Shown piece by piece: positions 21,096 to 33,317 of a stretch of DNA of 64,000 nucleotides (its first letter is position 1; every line of letters starts with the position of its first letter). A program made the translations under genes and the position numbers. Below the pieces are notes generated by a model, which was given only the letters and a program-made list of their open reading frames with translations, was not told the origin of the DNA and searched no databases. The stretch is from Hericium rajendrae (Eukaryota > Basidiomycota > Agaricomycetes > Russulales > Hericiaceae), in assembly GCA_033439255.1 (NCBI GenBank), contig CM065879.1, forward strand, positions 3,230,501-3,294,500, written 5' to 3'.

Positions 21096-22027
21096 TTCAA
21101 CACCCCATGCATGTGCATGATGCCCCGTATGCATGCATGACAAGTCGTGTGCATGCACAGCATCCTGCAAGCGTGTAAAATGGCTCATTTATGCTCAAAA
21201 TGCCAGCAGTGCCTTACATGTGCATGCATGCCCACTTAACATCCAGCGCCCCACTCAATGTCCCGTGCACATGTGACGATGCCCCCTATGCATATGAGGA
21301 TGCCCCCTGTGCATGCGAGGATGCCCCTTGCATGCGCAAGGATGCCTTGCACACCCACCCAATTTACCATGTCCGCGCCTGACATCCCATGTTGGCATGT
21401 CACCCTGCATGAGCGCATGCTACACCCTATCGTTGCACACGATCCTCGTGCTTGCACGCCATGCTCTGCCTGCATGCACCACGTCCCTTCACATTCATGC
21501 CCATGCACGGTCAATCGTGCCATCTCCGCACCTGTGCACTCAACGGGCACCGACGCTTGATGGTGTTTCACAGTAGCAATGCCATGCCAGCATTTGACAT
21601 AGTTATATTTAGATTTTGTATAATGTTTATACTTACGAATAAAATTAAATAAATGGATTTCACCACCTTCAATGTAGCTTGTATCACATGTATACTCTCA
21701 ATAATTTGCATAGTTCTTGTATAACTCAGAGATGTCATAGCATATAGCTTACACTTACAATGTGATATAGTGGATGTAGGCTATATAGACTCTATAGCAA
21801 GCAGAGACATGTTCATAGCTTCTATAGCTATGCTAATTAGCTATATAGATCTACATAAAAGGCATAGCTGTGTTAGCTAGCTATATAGGCCTATATAGAT
21901 AGCATAGATGGCTATATAGTCTATATAGCTAATATAGACCTATATATCTGTATATGTTGAATATATAGCTTCTCATAGCTTAGATAATTGTGGCTGATGG
22001 CTATATAAATTTGGGATTTTTCAGATG
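21096..22027 (-). mobile_element. CATCWG element G, distal array and terminus (part 3 of 3)
   Basis: Continues G's CATGC-rich minisatellite (units near GATGCCCCCTRTGCATGCGAG at 21275-21350), then an AT-rich conserved block, CTATATAG repeats, and the terminus GGGATTTTTCAGATG at 22027. The mirror of this terminus starts element F at 23552. Immediately beyond lies an LTR fragment, so G was probably inserted into an older solo LTR. Confidence 0.75.
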
Positions 22028-22298
22028 TTATTCTCCCTCTCATTGTTCTCCATTTGACTACCATTTCTCTCACTCTATTGTTTCAACCCATTATGGTGTC
22101 TATTGTTCTTTTTCCATTGTTGTCCCAGTACTTATAGGCTCCTTGTCACTTGCCTATTTCCCTAGATTGTCCATTTTGTCTGTACTGTACTGTACCTCCA
22201 ATACAGGTTACTGCACTGCTAGTCACTCTCTGCTCTCTTGCTCTCATCATCACTAATGACTTGGATGGTTCTCTGCTGTCTACGACTGAGTCTTGACA
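22028..22298 (+). repeat. Partial older LTR of the chromovirus family
   Basis: Matches the last ~270 bp of the 423-bp LTR, with many C-to-T differences, and ends TTGACA. The missing 5' part ends exactly at element G's terminus. Clearly much older than the 9113-16795 element. Confidence 0.85.
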
Positions 22299-22450
22299 AT
22301 AGCTATCATAGCAGTAGCTGGACACTATATAGTACCATATGTTTCTAAAGGATGGCTATAGTTGTTAGTATACAAATTACATAAATTCAAAGGCTTGCTA
22401 TGACCCATATAGTCTTTATGACCTCTGCTATTAGTACTAAGATAGATGTC
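22299..22450 (-). repeat. Subterminal fragment of an older CATCWG element
   Basis: Reverse complement matches 33060-33190 (AAGCCTTTGAATTTAT, ACACTATATAG, AACTACTG landmarks) and resembles 18120-18250 of element A. It is the arm of an element that the older LTR had entered. Confidence 0.65.
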
Positions 22451-23551
22451 ATGCAAAAGCCACACATGTTATATAAGCAAGTGTGCCACCTGATGGTGAT
22501 GTCTACTGCACCAACGTGCATTGAATAATTGACATTCTGCTTTCTGATGATGAGTCTGCATATGTAGAACAACAAGTCCCAGGAAAAATTTCAATGATAT
22601 CTATTCTCATTGTAGAGTTATAAGCTTTACAACACAACACATCCCAGAAAACTCAGAAACTCATTTTTGATGCATTTTGAGCTATCCTGCACACTTTTGG
22701 ATTTTTGACCTCTGAACATTTGGTGGGTGGAACCTCATCAGATGCTCGTTCTGAGTGCCCACATGTGACCAAAGTGCCCAGGTCATGTGATACAGTTGAA
22801 CACAGTTCATCTGGTTCATCGAGCAAGAACATACAGTATAGTTGAAGAAACAAACAAGGGAGGCCAGCCTCGCCCTTCCAAAGCAAAAAAGGCATGGAGT
22901 CTGGCACTGACAGGACCTGATTCAGACTCACTCAATGATGACCCTGTAAACAGCTCCTCAAATATCTGCCAGCAGCTTTACCAAGCTGCATGCATGGATC
23001 TTGCGGACAGCGCACTCGAATAGAATGAAAAGCAGTATGGCCACTCGTTATGCCCAGTGCCACCTGCACTGAGGCCCAGCAGGTTCTTGAATGAGCTCGC
23101 TGTGCTGAGCACCGCCCACCACTGCCATTATGTGAAAAAAAAAACACCCCAGGAGCAGAAGCAGCTACACATCGCCCATGGTGTTCTTGAAGAGCACTGT
23201 CTTGCCACCACAGCATGCTGAGGCTCCGGAGAAGCTTGTATGCACATGGTGAGGACAGTGCAAACATGTCAGAAGGCATGTCTGCATCAAGCTACAGCAG
23301 GGTGTGGGCATCTTAATGTGCTGCTCGAGCAGGGTGCGGACATCTTGATGTGCTGTCAAAGCATGGATGCACCGTGCTCGCAGACAAGAGTGGCTTTCTC
23401 CTTGCATGTGAAGTCCTCGAGCACATCAAAGTGGAAGGTAGAGTGGGTGTTCATGACTGGGGTGTAGTTATACATTGAGAGGTCAGCATCTTGGAACATG
23501 GCTTGCATGGGCACAAGATTGAGGGGTGAGGACAGGCTGAAAATATTGTAA
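22451..23551. other. Unrecognised complex sequence between repeats
   Basis: Moderately GC-rich and not obviously repeated within the window. The longest frames are 78 codons plus (22787-23023, ending DLADSALE) and 115 and 92 codons minus, none with a recognisable motif and none linked by convincing introns. It may be a remnant of an unidentified gene or transposon. It ends at the CATCTG terminus of element F. Confidence 0.3.
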
Positions 23552-26246
23552 CATCTGAAAAATCCCAAATTTATATAGCTACCAGTCACAATTATCTATG
23601 CTATAGGTAGCTATATATATGACTTATACAGATATATAGGTCTATAGCAGCTATATAGACTATATAGCCCTGTATGTTATTTATGTAGGCCTACATAGCT
23701 AGTTAGCACAGCTATGAAAGCTATAGACATGTCTCTACTTGCTATAGAGCCTATGTAGCCTATGTCACTTATATCACCTGGTAAGTGTAAGCTATATGCT
23801 ATGGTATCTGTGAGATATACAGGAACTATACTCATTATCCAGAATATAGAGATTACAGAAGTCAGACAATAGCATAGGTCAAATCAAATTATATTATCTT
23901 CATCCTGACTAATTACAGAGGTAAAAAAAAATGTTCTAATTAAGTTCTATCGAGTGCTGGCACAGGTGCTGATACCATAAAGTGCCATCAAGCACCTGCT
24001 GAACGTGCAGGCGCAGAGGATGCAAAGGGCACATGTGGGCCAGGCATTGCACGCACATGTGGGAGATAGGCATGGGGTGTTGCAGTGGATGCGGGATGTT
24101 GCACGAACATGCTGGGTGTTCTGCACGCAGAATGAGCATCGTGCACATGCACGCAGGAGTGCTAAGTGTGTACGGGGGTGTTAAGCATGTGTGGGGGTGG
24201 TAAGCATGCATGCAGGGTGGTAAGCATGCGTGCGGGGTGGTAAGCATGCACGCGGGGTGTTGAATGGGTGATGTGCATGTGTCAGATGTGGCGCGCGACT
24301 GCACGTGAGTGCGGGGTATTGCAAAAGGATGCGCAGGCATGCAGGGCATCATCGCCATGTGCAGGGTGTTGCGTGGGCATGTGGGTGGTTGTGCGGGCAA
24401 AGGGGTGCTTGTGTGGAGGTGGGGCATTGTGATGTGTGCGCGAGGGGCTCTGTGGCAGGCACACAAGGCGTTGACCAGGCAGGCAGGATGTTGAGGGCGC
24501 ATGCCTGGTGTTGCAGGTGCAGACTGGCCTTGGCATGCACGTCCAAGGTGTTCTGCATGCAGGCTGACTGTGGTGCGTGAGCGCAGAACATTGCACGGGC
24601 AGCCAGAGCATTGTACACGTGTCTGGGGCATTGTGTGCATGTCCAAGGTGTGGCCCATGCAGGCTGGTCGTGGTGCACGAGGTGGGCTGCTATGCCATCT
24701 CTGGGGCATGGAGGTGAGCGCAGGGCATATCATGCATGCATGGGGCTTGGAACCCACTGGGCACGCTTCTTGGGCATGAGCATGGGGCACTGGGCAGGGT
24801 GTTATGAGTGTGCGGGGCATTGGGCGAGCGTGCGGAACTGTTGGCAATGGGCACGGATGATGTTTGAGTCCCGTTGCCAGGGCAACGGGACTCGACAGCG
24901 CATGCTTGCGCGGATGTGAAGAACACAAGCAATGATGTGGCCACTGATGCAGACACGTTGTTGACAACATGCAGATGGCATGCAACAGCATGTGTGCATG
25001 GCTCGTGCCCATGTATGTGAACGGAGAAGCTGGGGATTGTGCATCGTTGAGGTCGTGTGTGATGTGGAGTTTTGGGAGTCGCGCATGGGACAGGGAAGCT
25101 GCGTGTGGGTGAACGTGGTGGTGAGGGCACAACAGGGCTGGTGGGAGCAAGGAAGAGGCCGAGGGAGCACGAGCGGTCAAAGGAGAAAGAAAGAAATGAG
25201 AGTATCACTCAAAAAATGAGCAATACTCTCTGATTTAGTGCAGAAACAACAAAGATAAGTTGTTTTTACTTACCTGATAGCCCTCTGCTTACTACTAAAT
25301 TCTCCGTGCTGAAGTTAACAAGCTCAGGGTGAAGGAGAGAATGAGGCAGTGAGGGAATGGAGAGGGGAGTGACGAGAGATGAAAGATGGAATCGGAGACT
25401 CCGAGAGAGGGACGAGATAAGTCGATGTGTTGACGTTCGGTGCTTCAGCCACTGATCGAGCGAAGTTATGTTGGTCGAGCTTCAACAAGTCTAATAAAAT
25501 TGTATAAATTCAGAGAAAAAGCACACAGTGATAGATAATGCATTAAATTCAAACATATGAGAAATCTGAGGATGTACTATACTATATCTCCCTGAGCTGC
25601 AACATCAACTTAATTAAGTCTGCCAGTCCAATCCCTGATGCGATGCTTGGCAGCGCCCGGCAGCCACGATTCTCGGCTTCGTCCGAGATTTGTATATAAG
25701 GCTCGTGCAATGTGCCTTCCCTCTTGCTCTTTAACCCCCACCATCTCGTGCTACGTTGATGCCTTCATCGTCATCATATGCTCGCTCGTCATTGTTGCTC
25801 CCTCCATCGTTGTTGCTTTCTCCATCATTGTTGTCTGTTGCTCATCATTGCTTTCTTTATTAAGGTAAGCTTTTATTCTTAGTCTATCATGTCTTGTGCT
25901 GATGCCTTCATACTTGTTACAGTACCTTTGTATACTTACTAGGTAAGCTTTGTTATGTCTTATACTAATGTCTTCAAATTATCTTGTAGGTTTTTGCTTT
26001 TTTGTAGTAATGGTAAGTCTTGTAGTGTTTCATATTAATCTTAACTAATGTTTATGTTGTCCTAGAGTTTTTAAATATTTAGTTTGTTGTATTATATAAT
26101 GTTGTAGTGTATCTTCATGTTGTAATCAGTTAATGAAATATCTTGCTTTTCTTTATCTTTTGTGTGATCTTGTGAATAATTTACTTTATCAATATGTAGA
26201 TATTTGTAGAATTATACTAAGTCTAGTATGACTATGAATTTCAATT
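23552..26246 (+). mobile_element. CATCWG element F, right terminus missing
   Basis: Left terminus CATCTGAAAAATCCCAAATT at 23552, the mirror image of G's terminus. Then CTATAG repeats, a CATGC-rich minisatellite (24000-24850), RFX-like palindrome GTTGCCAGGGCAAC (24873-24886) inside a longer palindrome, hairpin 25198-25230, minus-strand donor TTACCTGA (RC TCAGGTAA) near 25272, TATATAAGG 25693, and microexon-like block 25990-26012. The right end is cut at 26246, where a tRNA-headed repeat starts. A 414-codon minus-strand frame (23936-25180) lies in the array. Confidence 0.82.
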
Positions 26247-26600
26247 ACGATTCCTTAGAATCGTTTACTCTATACCGGCTTTTCCTATTGAAAATGACAC
26301 CAAAACAATGACCATCCCCATTTGGCAGTTGGCTTATATAATCACAAGTCAACAATCTGACGAGTTTGCAGGTTCAATTCCAGTTCAACCTTGAATTCTT
26401 TTATTTCATTTTACAATCAACATATCTCACTGTTACTGTTCAGAATCATTATACATAACATTTATATCTCATTATGATTTCTTGGAATCATTTACTCTAA
26501 CTAATTTCTCATATAAAGTGAGGTTATAAGTTTGATTCTGCCAATTGCCATTCTTATAATTTTGGATATTTCTTAGAGATATTCAGTCTCTTAAATCTAA
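26247..26600 (+). repeat. tRNA-headed repeat, copy 2 plus a decayed neighbour
   Basis: ACGATTCCTTAGAATCG start, A-box-like TTTGGCAGTTGGCTTA and B box GGTTCAATTCC at 26373, then T-rich sequence. A second, degenerate head (GATTTCTTGGAATC, then TAAGTTTGATTCTGCC) follows at about 26478-26555. Confidence 0.6.
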
Positions 26601-26890
26601 CTAAATCATTGTTAGACTATATGCATATTTAAGTCAATGCTAGTTATATTAGGACCAGAAGTTCTTAGTATGAAAAAGTGCAAACTTGTTACAAGATAGT
26701 GGATAAATGTACTTCATAGTAAAGTTTGTATCTTTTTATTGATGTAAGTGAGTGTGATGTATGGTAATATAATGAGAGCAAATTTTACCTCCTCAGAACA
26801 TTTATTCTCATAACAATAGGTCCAGAAATGACTGAGATATGAGCAAATCACTTCAAAAGATATCCTTGAGGAGGAGATCATAGTGATTGC
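26601..26890. other. AT-rich gap, nothing recognised
   Basis: No gene, hairpin or repeat end is evident. Confidence 0.4.
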
Positions 26891-27720
26891 ATTGTAGTGG
26901 AGCAATGAGTGGCGCTATTTACACGCTAAAGATACCGTTGGAAAGGTCTGATTCGTACCTTTCCAACGGCATATTATACAAGACGATCAGATAAGTATTG
27001 AGAAAACGCGGTAGCAATTACTGAAGGGTTGGTATTAGAGGTAGGGGCAAACTTGTTGAGGCCATATCTTTTTATCGACTCATCCAATTGTAGTGTACCT
27101 AGCGTTGTTGAAACGATATAATGGAGAGCTTTCTGACGCAATCAAGGGACCGATGATATCTCCAGTACTTAAGGAGGTACACTCGAATTATCACAAAACC
27201 TCCTATTTGACTATTTTCAAGGTTTTACATAATCCGCAGCACAGGCAAAATGACATACTCCCGTCCCATGGCATCATGAGGGGGACGGGAGTACGTCATT
27301 TTGCCCGTGCTGCGGATTACATAAGCGATTTATAAGCAGGAAAAAATCGAAAAAAATCATTCAAGTCTAGGGCAAATTATCAAATCATCTGAGAATAGAC
27401 ACATACTGAGTAGCATAAAAAATCAGTAAAAATCGTGTTAATATGGCCATTGATAGTACTATTTAGAAACACTTGAGTTTATGTTTATAGCTAGAGAATT
27501 GACAGAGATATAGCCAAATTACTGATTCAGACCTCTAGAAGGCAAAAATAAAATCAATCTAGGCAACATACAACAGTTGACAGACCTTCAAAGGCCACAC
27601 TTATGTACTTCATAAATGCAAACACAATTTTTGAGAGGTCATGTGCAACAGCAAGCCTGACTGGGCTCGCTATTGCACGTGACCATTATTTTGTCATTAG
27701 TTCAACTCTTGCTGGTAACA
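26891..27720 (+). repeat. Cruciform repeat P, copy 1
   Basis: Shares ~700 bp with 41970-42720. Contains a short inverted repeat CCGTTGGAAAGGT/ACCTTTCCAACGG (26936-26971) and a long one with 37-bp arms (27231-27267, 27282-27318; 14-nt loop). The copy-1 sequence CAAGTCTAGGGCAAAT near 27365 is the empty site of the MITE found in copy 2. Function and class are unknown. Confidence 0.7.
27231..27318. other. 37-bp-arm inverted repeat in repeat P, copy 1
   Basis: Arms pair with only two mismatches around a 14-nt loop. The equivalent structure in copy 2 (42042-42079 with 42094-42131) differs at several stem positions but changes on both sides, which keeps the pairing near the loop perfect. Confidence 0.85.
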
Positions 27721-28815
27721 AAGTTTAAAAATAAGAGATAAGTGTAAAACAATATACTTTGAAGATGGAGATCTTGGCAGCATTACAATACTAGTATATT
27801 CAATTCTCTGTTATCTTATTAATTCTGTGAGCATAACACTACAAAGTTAGAACAATTCAAAAGGAATCGTATTGCCGTGCAAAGCATCGGCCCTTTTCCC
27901 CCAAGTTAAAACATTGTAGTCTATTAAAAATATATAGATTACTTAGCTAATTGTAACCATTAGAGCATCTATGACATCTGTAGCAAATATATTCTGCATA
28001 ATGTGTATAGTAGATATATTCTACATAGCTACTCTCATAGCTTCGTAGTTATGTCTTGTAGCTCTATAGCTATCATAGCACTCTATAGCTATCTTAGGTA
28101 GCTATATAGCACTCTATAGATGACCCCCTTCTATGACCATCTATAGAATAGGTGGCATAGCTATAGCCCTATGACATTTATATAATCTACATAAAGCTCT
28201 ATAGCCATGTGAATTTTTTCAGATTTGAAAGTACATGATATCTTGACCTATGCCCACCTGCTGGGATGTTGGATGCTAGCAGATTTGGCAGTTCCTATAC
28301 TACCTTATATAATCTTAGTATATAAGATGCTGAATTTGCATGGTACCTATCTTATCTCAGATCAACCAGGTATAAAAGATATAAAGTCAGAATTAATTAT
28401 ATTTCATACAGCTATTAGTACAATCAAGTATATCACAAGTTCAAACAGTACACACATGCATAGTGATGCATGTCATGCACAGGTAAAGCTATATGCAAGC
28501 ATGTGTACACCATCTGAAAAAATTACCACTGTTCTATAGAGCTATGTCAGCTACATAGCTCTGGTAGGTTTATAGCAGTGTCCTTTTATATATAGCCTAG
28601 CTATAGATGCAAGGTCATCTATATAGAGTTATCATAGCTGCCATAGCTGCTATAGCTCAAGAGTGTAGTTATCATAGCTATCATAGCATAAGAGGACAGC
28701 TATGTTAACTAACTATATATATGCTATCCTACCTTATAGACCTATCAAAGCTATGTTGACTATTTGCACTACATCTTCTCTTCTTGATATATATGTTAGA
28801 CATCCTATACAATTA
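27721..28815. repeat. Mosaic of CATCWG element fragments
   Basis: 27861-27906 is an inverted ACTTGG box. 27910-28220 is CTATAG-rich sequence ending at 28225 with TTTTTTCAGAT, a decayed right terminus. 28350-28500 carries the conserved ACAATCAAGTATATCAC block and a short CATGC stretch. 28509 is a left terminus, CATCTGAAAAAATTACC, followed by CTATAG repeats to about 28790. These are truncated old copies; no gene is seen. Confidence 0.6.
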
Positions 28816-29106
28816 CATCAGTAAACCAGCATTTGTCTGAATGGTGTCTGACTTTGTCTAATCTGATCTGATTCTGTCTGATTCTGTCTGGTCCAGATGA
28901 TCAGACAATCAGACCAATTAGACGGGTCCCTATCGTCAAGTGCCTTTCAGACATTTTTGTCTGATGTCAGACTGAAGTCTGAGTCTATCTGGGCTTTATA
29001 TAATAATAATCTATATGTAATTCCATCCATATGTGGGTCAGAAGTTTAGACATTTCAGACAACTGTCAGACAGTCAGACAGTCAGACATTTTCCCTTTTC
29101 CTGATG
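28816..29106. mobile_element. CATCAG MITE, 291 bp
   Basis: Starts CATCAGTAAACC and ends TTTTCCTGATG, filled with GTCTGA/TCAGAC runs, flanked by TA on both sides. The palindrome is imperfect, so the copy is old. Confidence 0.6.
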
Positions 29107-29342
29107 TATTATAATATTTTCAAGCATTTTATAGGTCTTACAACTTACTTGGTGGAAGAGGACCAATGCTGTGCATGGCAAAACGATTCCTTTTTTTTAT
29201 CATCAATGAAGGTATATAAATTACCGTCATGTATGGTCATGTACAGGTATACTGACATCTTGCATGCAGGCCTGTACCTCATGTCTTATACTTGGCATGT
29301 AGCATTGTGCTGGGACCAGTGCCTCATGCATGCCTGCTACAC

Positions 29343-32257
29343 CATCTGAGAAAAAGGATTTTTATATAGCAGCAAGTCCCATTATGGGCCCTGTCAGTGA
29401 GCTATAGAGGCTATGAGGCAGAACAGTCTAGCTATGAAGAGCTATGGGGAGCTATGATAGGCCCTATAGCATGAGGTGTTAAATACATAGGATGCCATAG
29501 CCTCTATAGCTTGGGGTGTCAAATGTATAGAAGTATCATAGTTACTTAGAGAAAGTATAGATACTATGGCTACTATATTCACTATTGTCAGCTAGCCAGG
29601 ACTCAAGACATTGAAGCAAAAAAAATTCTCATATTCAAGATACACTACCACAGACAAGAGCACTACCACTAACTATCTAGTAGGTAACAAATTGGGGGCC
29701 AGGAGAACCTGCATGAGCAGGTCACAGGCTGGAGGCATCGGACAGGCGCGCACTGTCCGGGCACACGAACGAGCGCACGGGCAGGCGCGCACTCGAGCGG
29801 GTAAGCACGCACTGTCGGCATGCATAAGCATGTGTCGGCAGTGCGCAGCGCACCTTCCAGGGCATGCGTGAGCAGGCACGCTTAGTGCGAGCATGCGCGC
29901 CAGCATAGACATGCGCGGCTGCGTGCTCGCATGAGAGTGCATACGCGCACGTCCCGAGGGAACACACGCGCAGTCGGGGCCTCGGTCTTCGCACGCTCGC
30001 TGGGCCAAGCGCGGTCGCATACATTGGAGAGGCTGTCGGGGCGTTGCGCACATCGGGACTTCGCCCGGGTTTGCGCACCATGCACGGTCGTGCCCGGGCC
30101 TGCGTAAACGTGCGTGGCGGCACGCTCGCATGCAGGAGTGCGTGCGTGCGCTGGTGAGGCCGTTCGCACACGCACGGCCACGTGTCGTGTCTGCGAGCAC
30201 GTTGCCGGCGGCGTGGGGCATGCTGGCACATCCACACCATGCGGGGGCTCGCACGCGAGCCTGTTGAGGGCACGCGGTGTTGTCGTGGGCGTGCGATGGG
30301 CGCAGTGGCCGCGGCAGGCCGGGCAAGGGACCTCAAGTCGCACCTTGTTGCCGTAGCAACGAGGTGCGACGGTGGCGACGGCGGCGGGGGTGTTGAGGAG
30401 ATGGCGTGGCGGGCTCGGGATGTAGGCGTGGGTTGTTGGGGCCTCGCGCAGGCTTGCATGCCGTGCGTCACCATACGTGATCGCGCAGGAGTGCGTACAC
30501 GTGCTGGCTGGCCTGTCCGCGGGAGTGCATGGCCGGGCGCGCCTAGCCACGTGTCGTGGCCGCGGGCTTGTTGTCGATGGTGGGGAGGTGGTGATGCATG
30601 GGGTTGGTAAATCTGGTGAGCCCGCACGAACCTGTTGAGGACGTGCGGGTAATGTTGAAGGGATGCGAGGGCGCGGGCCAACGACATCACGCCCCGTTGC
30701 CACGGCAACGAGGTGCGACAACGTGGACGCGGACGCCGTTGTCGGTGAACGGGGCAACGGGAGGGAGGCTTGAGGCTCGTGGGCGTGGGCATGGGCATGA
30801 GGAAGGTGACACGCAGAGGGTCGGGGCTGCCGACGACGTGTTCGAGAGGCAGGCGGGGCGCTGGCGACATGGCGGAGGGAAGGCGATGCGAGGGAGGAAG
30901 TCGGGGATGGGATGATTGAGGCATCGTGGATGTCGAAGAACGAGAGTATCGCTCGTCGTTGACGAGCGATACTCCCTTTATTAGTACGAACAATTAGAAT
31001 AAAGACTAGTTTTACTTACCTAGTATCCTTCTATGCCCTCCTCGAGACCCTCCCGCGTATGATCCAACGAGTTAAAGCGAAGAGAAACGACGGAGGAACA
31101 AGGAGAGAGAGGAGAGTGGTGGTAAGTATGAGAGTCGAACTTCGACGCACCTTCGGTGCTTCAGCTACCAAACGCGCGCGAGTTCGAACGTTTCGAGCCT
31201 AGTAAATCAAATCAAATGCTTTAAATTCTGAAAAAAAGACAACAGCAATAATTGATCTATTACATCGAATCGTATGAGGTGAGTATCTAACTAAGCTACT
31301 ATACGCTACTGGGTAACGAAGTGAACTTAGCAAAATCTGGCACTTAGCCTCTGATGCGAGTGCTTGGCACTGCCCGGCCCGGTCTCGGCAGCCACATTTG
31401 GCGCTCCGCTCGCCACGTCTATATAAGGCCTGCGCGACGCGCTGTCTCTCTCTCTTCTCTACCACTACCATCTCCTGTCTTTCGTCATTCGCTCCTCTTC
31501 TACTCTAACCTTCTTATGTTCGGTAGGTTACTGTATTGTTTTCTTGTCCATTAACCCTAATATTCTTTTATAAACTTTATATTTTCGCTTTTTCTTTTCT
31601 TTGGTATGTCTTATGTTTCATATATATACCTTTTGTCTTGTACTAATTTATTAACCTACTTTTAGATCATGTTTTCGCTTTTTTCTTATCTTTGTGAGAT
31701 AAGTTTTATCTTATGTTTTATATCTTATCTTATCTTTTATCTTATCTAACTTAAGTTGATTATAAGTTACTATCTGTTGTAGTGTATTGTAGTTTTGTAT
31801 TAATGTATTGCAATGAGATATTGTTTATAACATAATGCTTTCAAATTTTCGATGTTTTGAGTGCTTCAAATATAATAAGACAGATTTATGATTTTTTTGA
31901 TATTTTTTGATATATTTATAGTACTTCTGAGTGACATATTTGATAGAGATGACATAGGGTAGATAGAAATTTAGATACCTAGATATAATATGATAGTAAG
32001 TATATATCATATAGCTAACATAGCTCTTATAGCTATCCTATCCTATGGTAGCTATAGCAGCTATGATAGCTTATGCTCTATACTATGATAGCTACCATAG
32101 CTACCATAGCTACTGCCTGATCCTATGGTAGCTATGTAGCCCTATATAGATTACCTTGCTGCTATAGAATGGCTATGAAGAAAAGGGGACTGCTATGGCC
32201 CTATTAGAACTATGTAGGCTATATAGTGCAATATACCTCTGGTGTTTTTCTCAGATG
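29343..32257 (+). mobile_element. CATCWG element D (2915 bp), empty site known
   Basis: Termini CATCTGAGAAAAAGG and TTTTTCTCAGATG, target duplication AC (29341-29342, 32258-32259). Copy 2 of the duplicated unit has the unoccupied CTACACCTCATG at ~45908. Modules: CTATAG repeats, GC-rich array (29700-30900) with two RFX-like palindromes (GTTGCCGTAGCAAC 30347, GTTGCCACGGCAAC 30697), hairpin 30942-30975, minus-strand donor near 31018, stem-loop 31150-31200, TATATAAGG 31420, microexon-like AT tail, CTATAG repeats. Minus-strand frames up to 423 codons in the array are not credible genes. Confidence 0.93.
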
Positions 32258-33317
32258 ACCTCATGCCAGCTCACTATGCCTCATGTTCACTGGTCACACC
32301 CTATGCTGGTCTACCACATCTTGATGTACCTTGTGGATGGGCCAGTGACAGCTTAGAGATGACTACAGCTGAATGTGAGCATGTCAGCCAGCACAACTAT
32401 ATACATGCATTGTGTGTTGCTATGTGCAGGTGTGTCACCTGCCTGTACCTTGTGCCTCATGCCTCATACACAGACATACCAAGCCATGCATAGGCTTAGT
32501 GCCTTATGCATGCTTATCATGCTACACTACATCTTGCATACAAGCCACCATCCTATAGATGCTTACTGTACTTCATGTACAGGCCCACAGCATCTTGACA
32601 CTCTGCACATACTTGCAGCACCCTGTGCATGGCCACCACACCCTGTTGATCTCCTGTACAAGCTAGTAGCAGCCTTACATATGGGCCTGTATGCCTTATG
32701 CTCACCCTCTATGCCTCATGCATGGCTCTCAATATCTCACACATCCTCACTGCGCATTGCATCTTATATATAGGCCCACTACAGCTTAACATTGGTGAGC
32801 ATGGCCACTGGACCTCCTGCACAGCTATGACACTTATCATGCCTTGTGCATGAACCTAGTGCCTTATGCACATATGTACTTTTGTTGTGCCTTACCAGTG
32901 CACACATGCCTGCACATAGCTCTACCTGTACATGATGTGTACCATTGTGCATGTGTGCACTGTTTGAACTTGTAATATACTTGATTGTACTAGTAGCTGT
33001 ATGAAATATAATTGATTTTGGCTTTATATCTCTTGTACCTGATTGATCTGAGACAGTACTAATAGCAGGGATCATAGTAGGGACCATATAGATCAGAGCA
33101 AGCCTTTGAATTTATATGATTTGTACAACAACTACAGCTATCTTTCAGAAACATGTAGCACTATATAGTGTCCAACTACTGTTATGATAGCTATGATAGG
33201 CCTCATAGTCTTACATAGTTGAGAACTGTGATGGCATAAATAGTGATAGACCTTATAGTGCTATGATAAAACATATAGATCAATACTGGGCTATATGAAA
33301 TTTCAATTTTTCAGATG
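32258..33317 (+). repeat. Old CATCWG right half in the duplicated unit, copy 1
   Basis: CATGC-rich, CpG-poor minisatellite (32260-32960, unit near CACCCTGTGCATGGCCACCA), the conserved GTAATATACTTGATTGTAC block (32970), CTATAG repeats and terminus AATTTTTCAGATG at 33317. The same sequence is at 46321-47374, so this insertion predates the duplication. Confidence 0.8.

Noticed and set aside
22653-23407. Minus-strand frames as exons of a Cys-rich gene
   Set aside because: No shared domain, no convincing splice pairs, and stops between the frames; left as unrecognised sequence.
23936-25180. 414-codon minus-strand frame in element F
   Set aside because: Cys/His/Pro-rich translation of the CATGC array with several other open frames over the same bases.
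29722-30993. 423-codon minus-strand frame in element D
   Set aside because: Overlaps a second long frame in another phase and consists of array sequence; no domain is recognisable.
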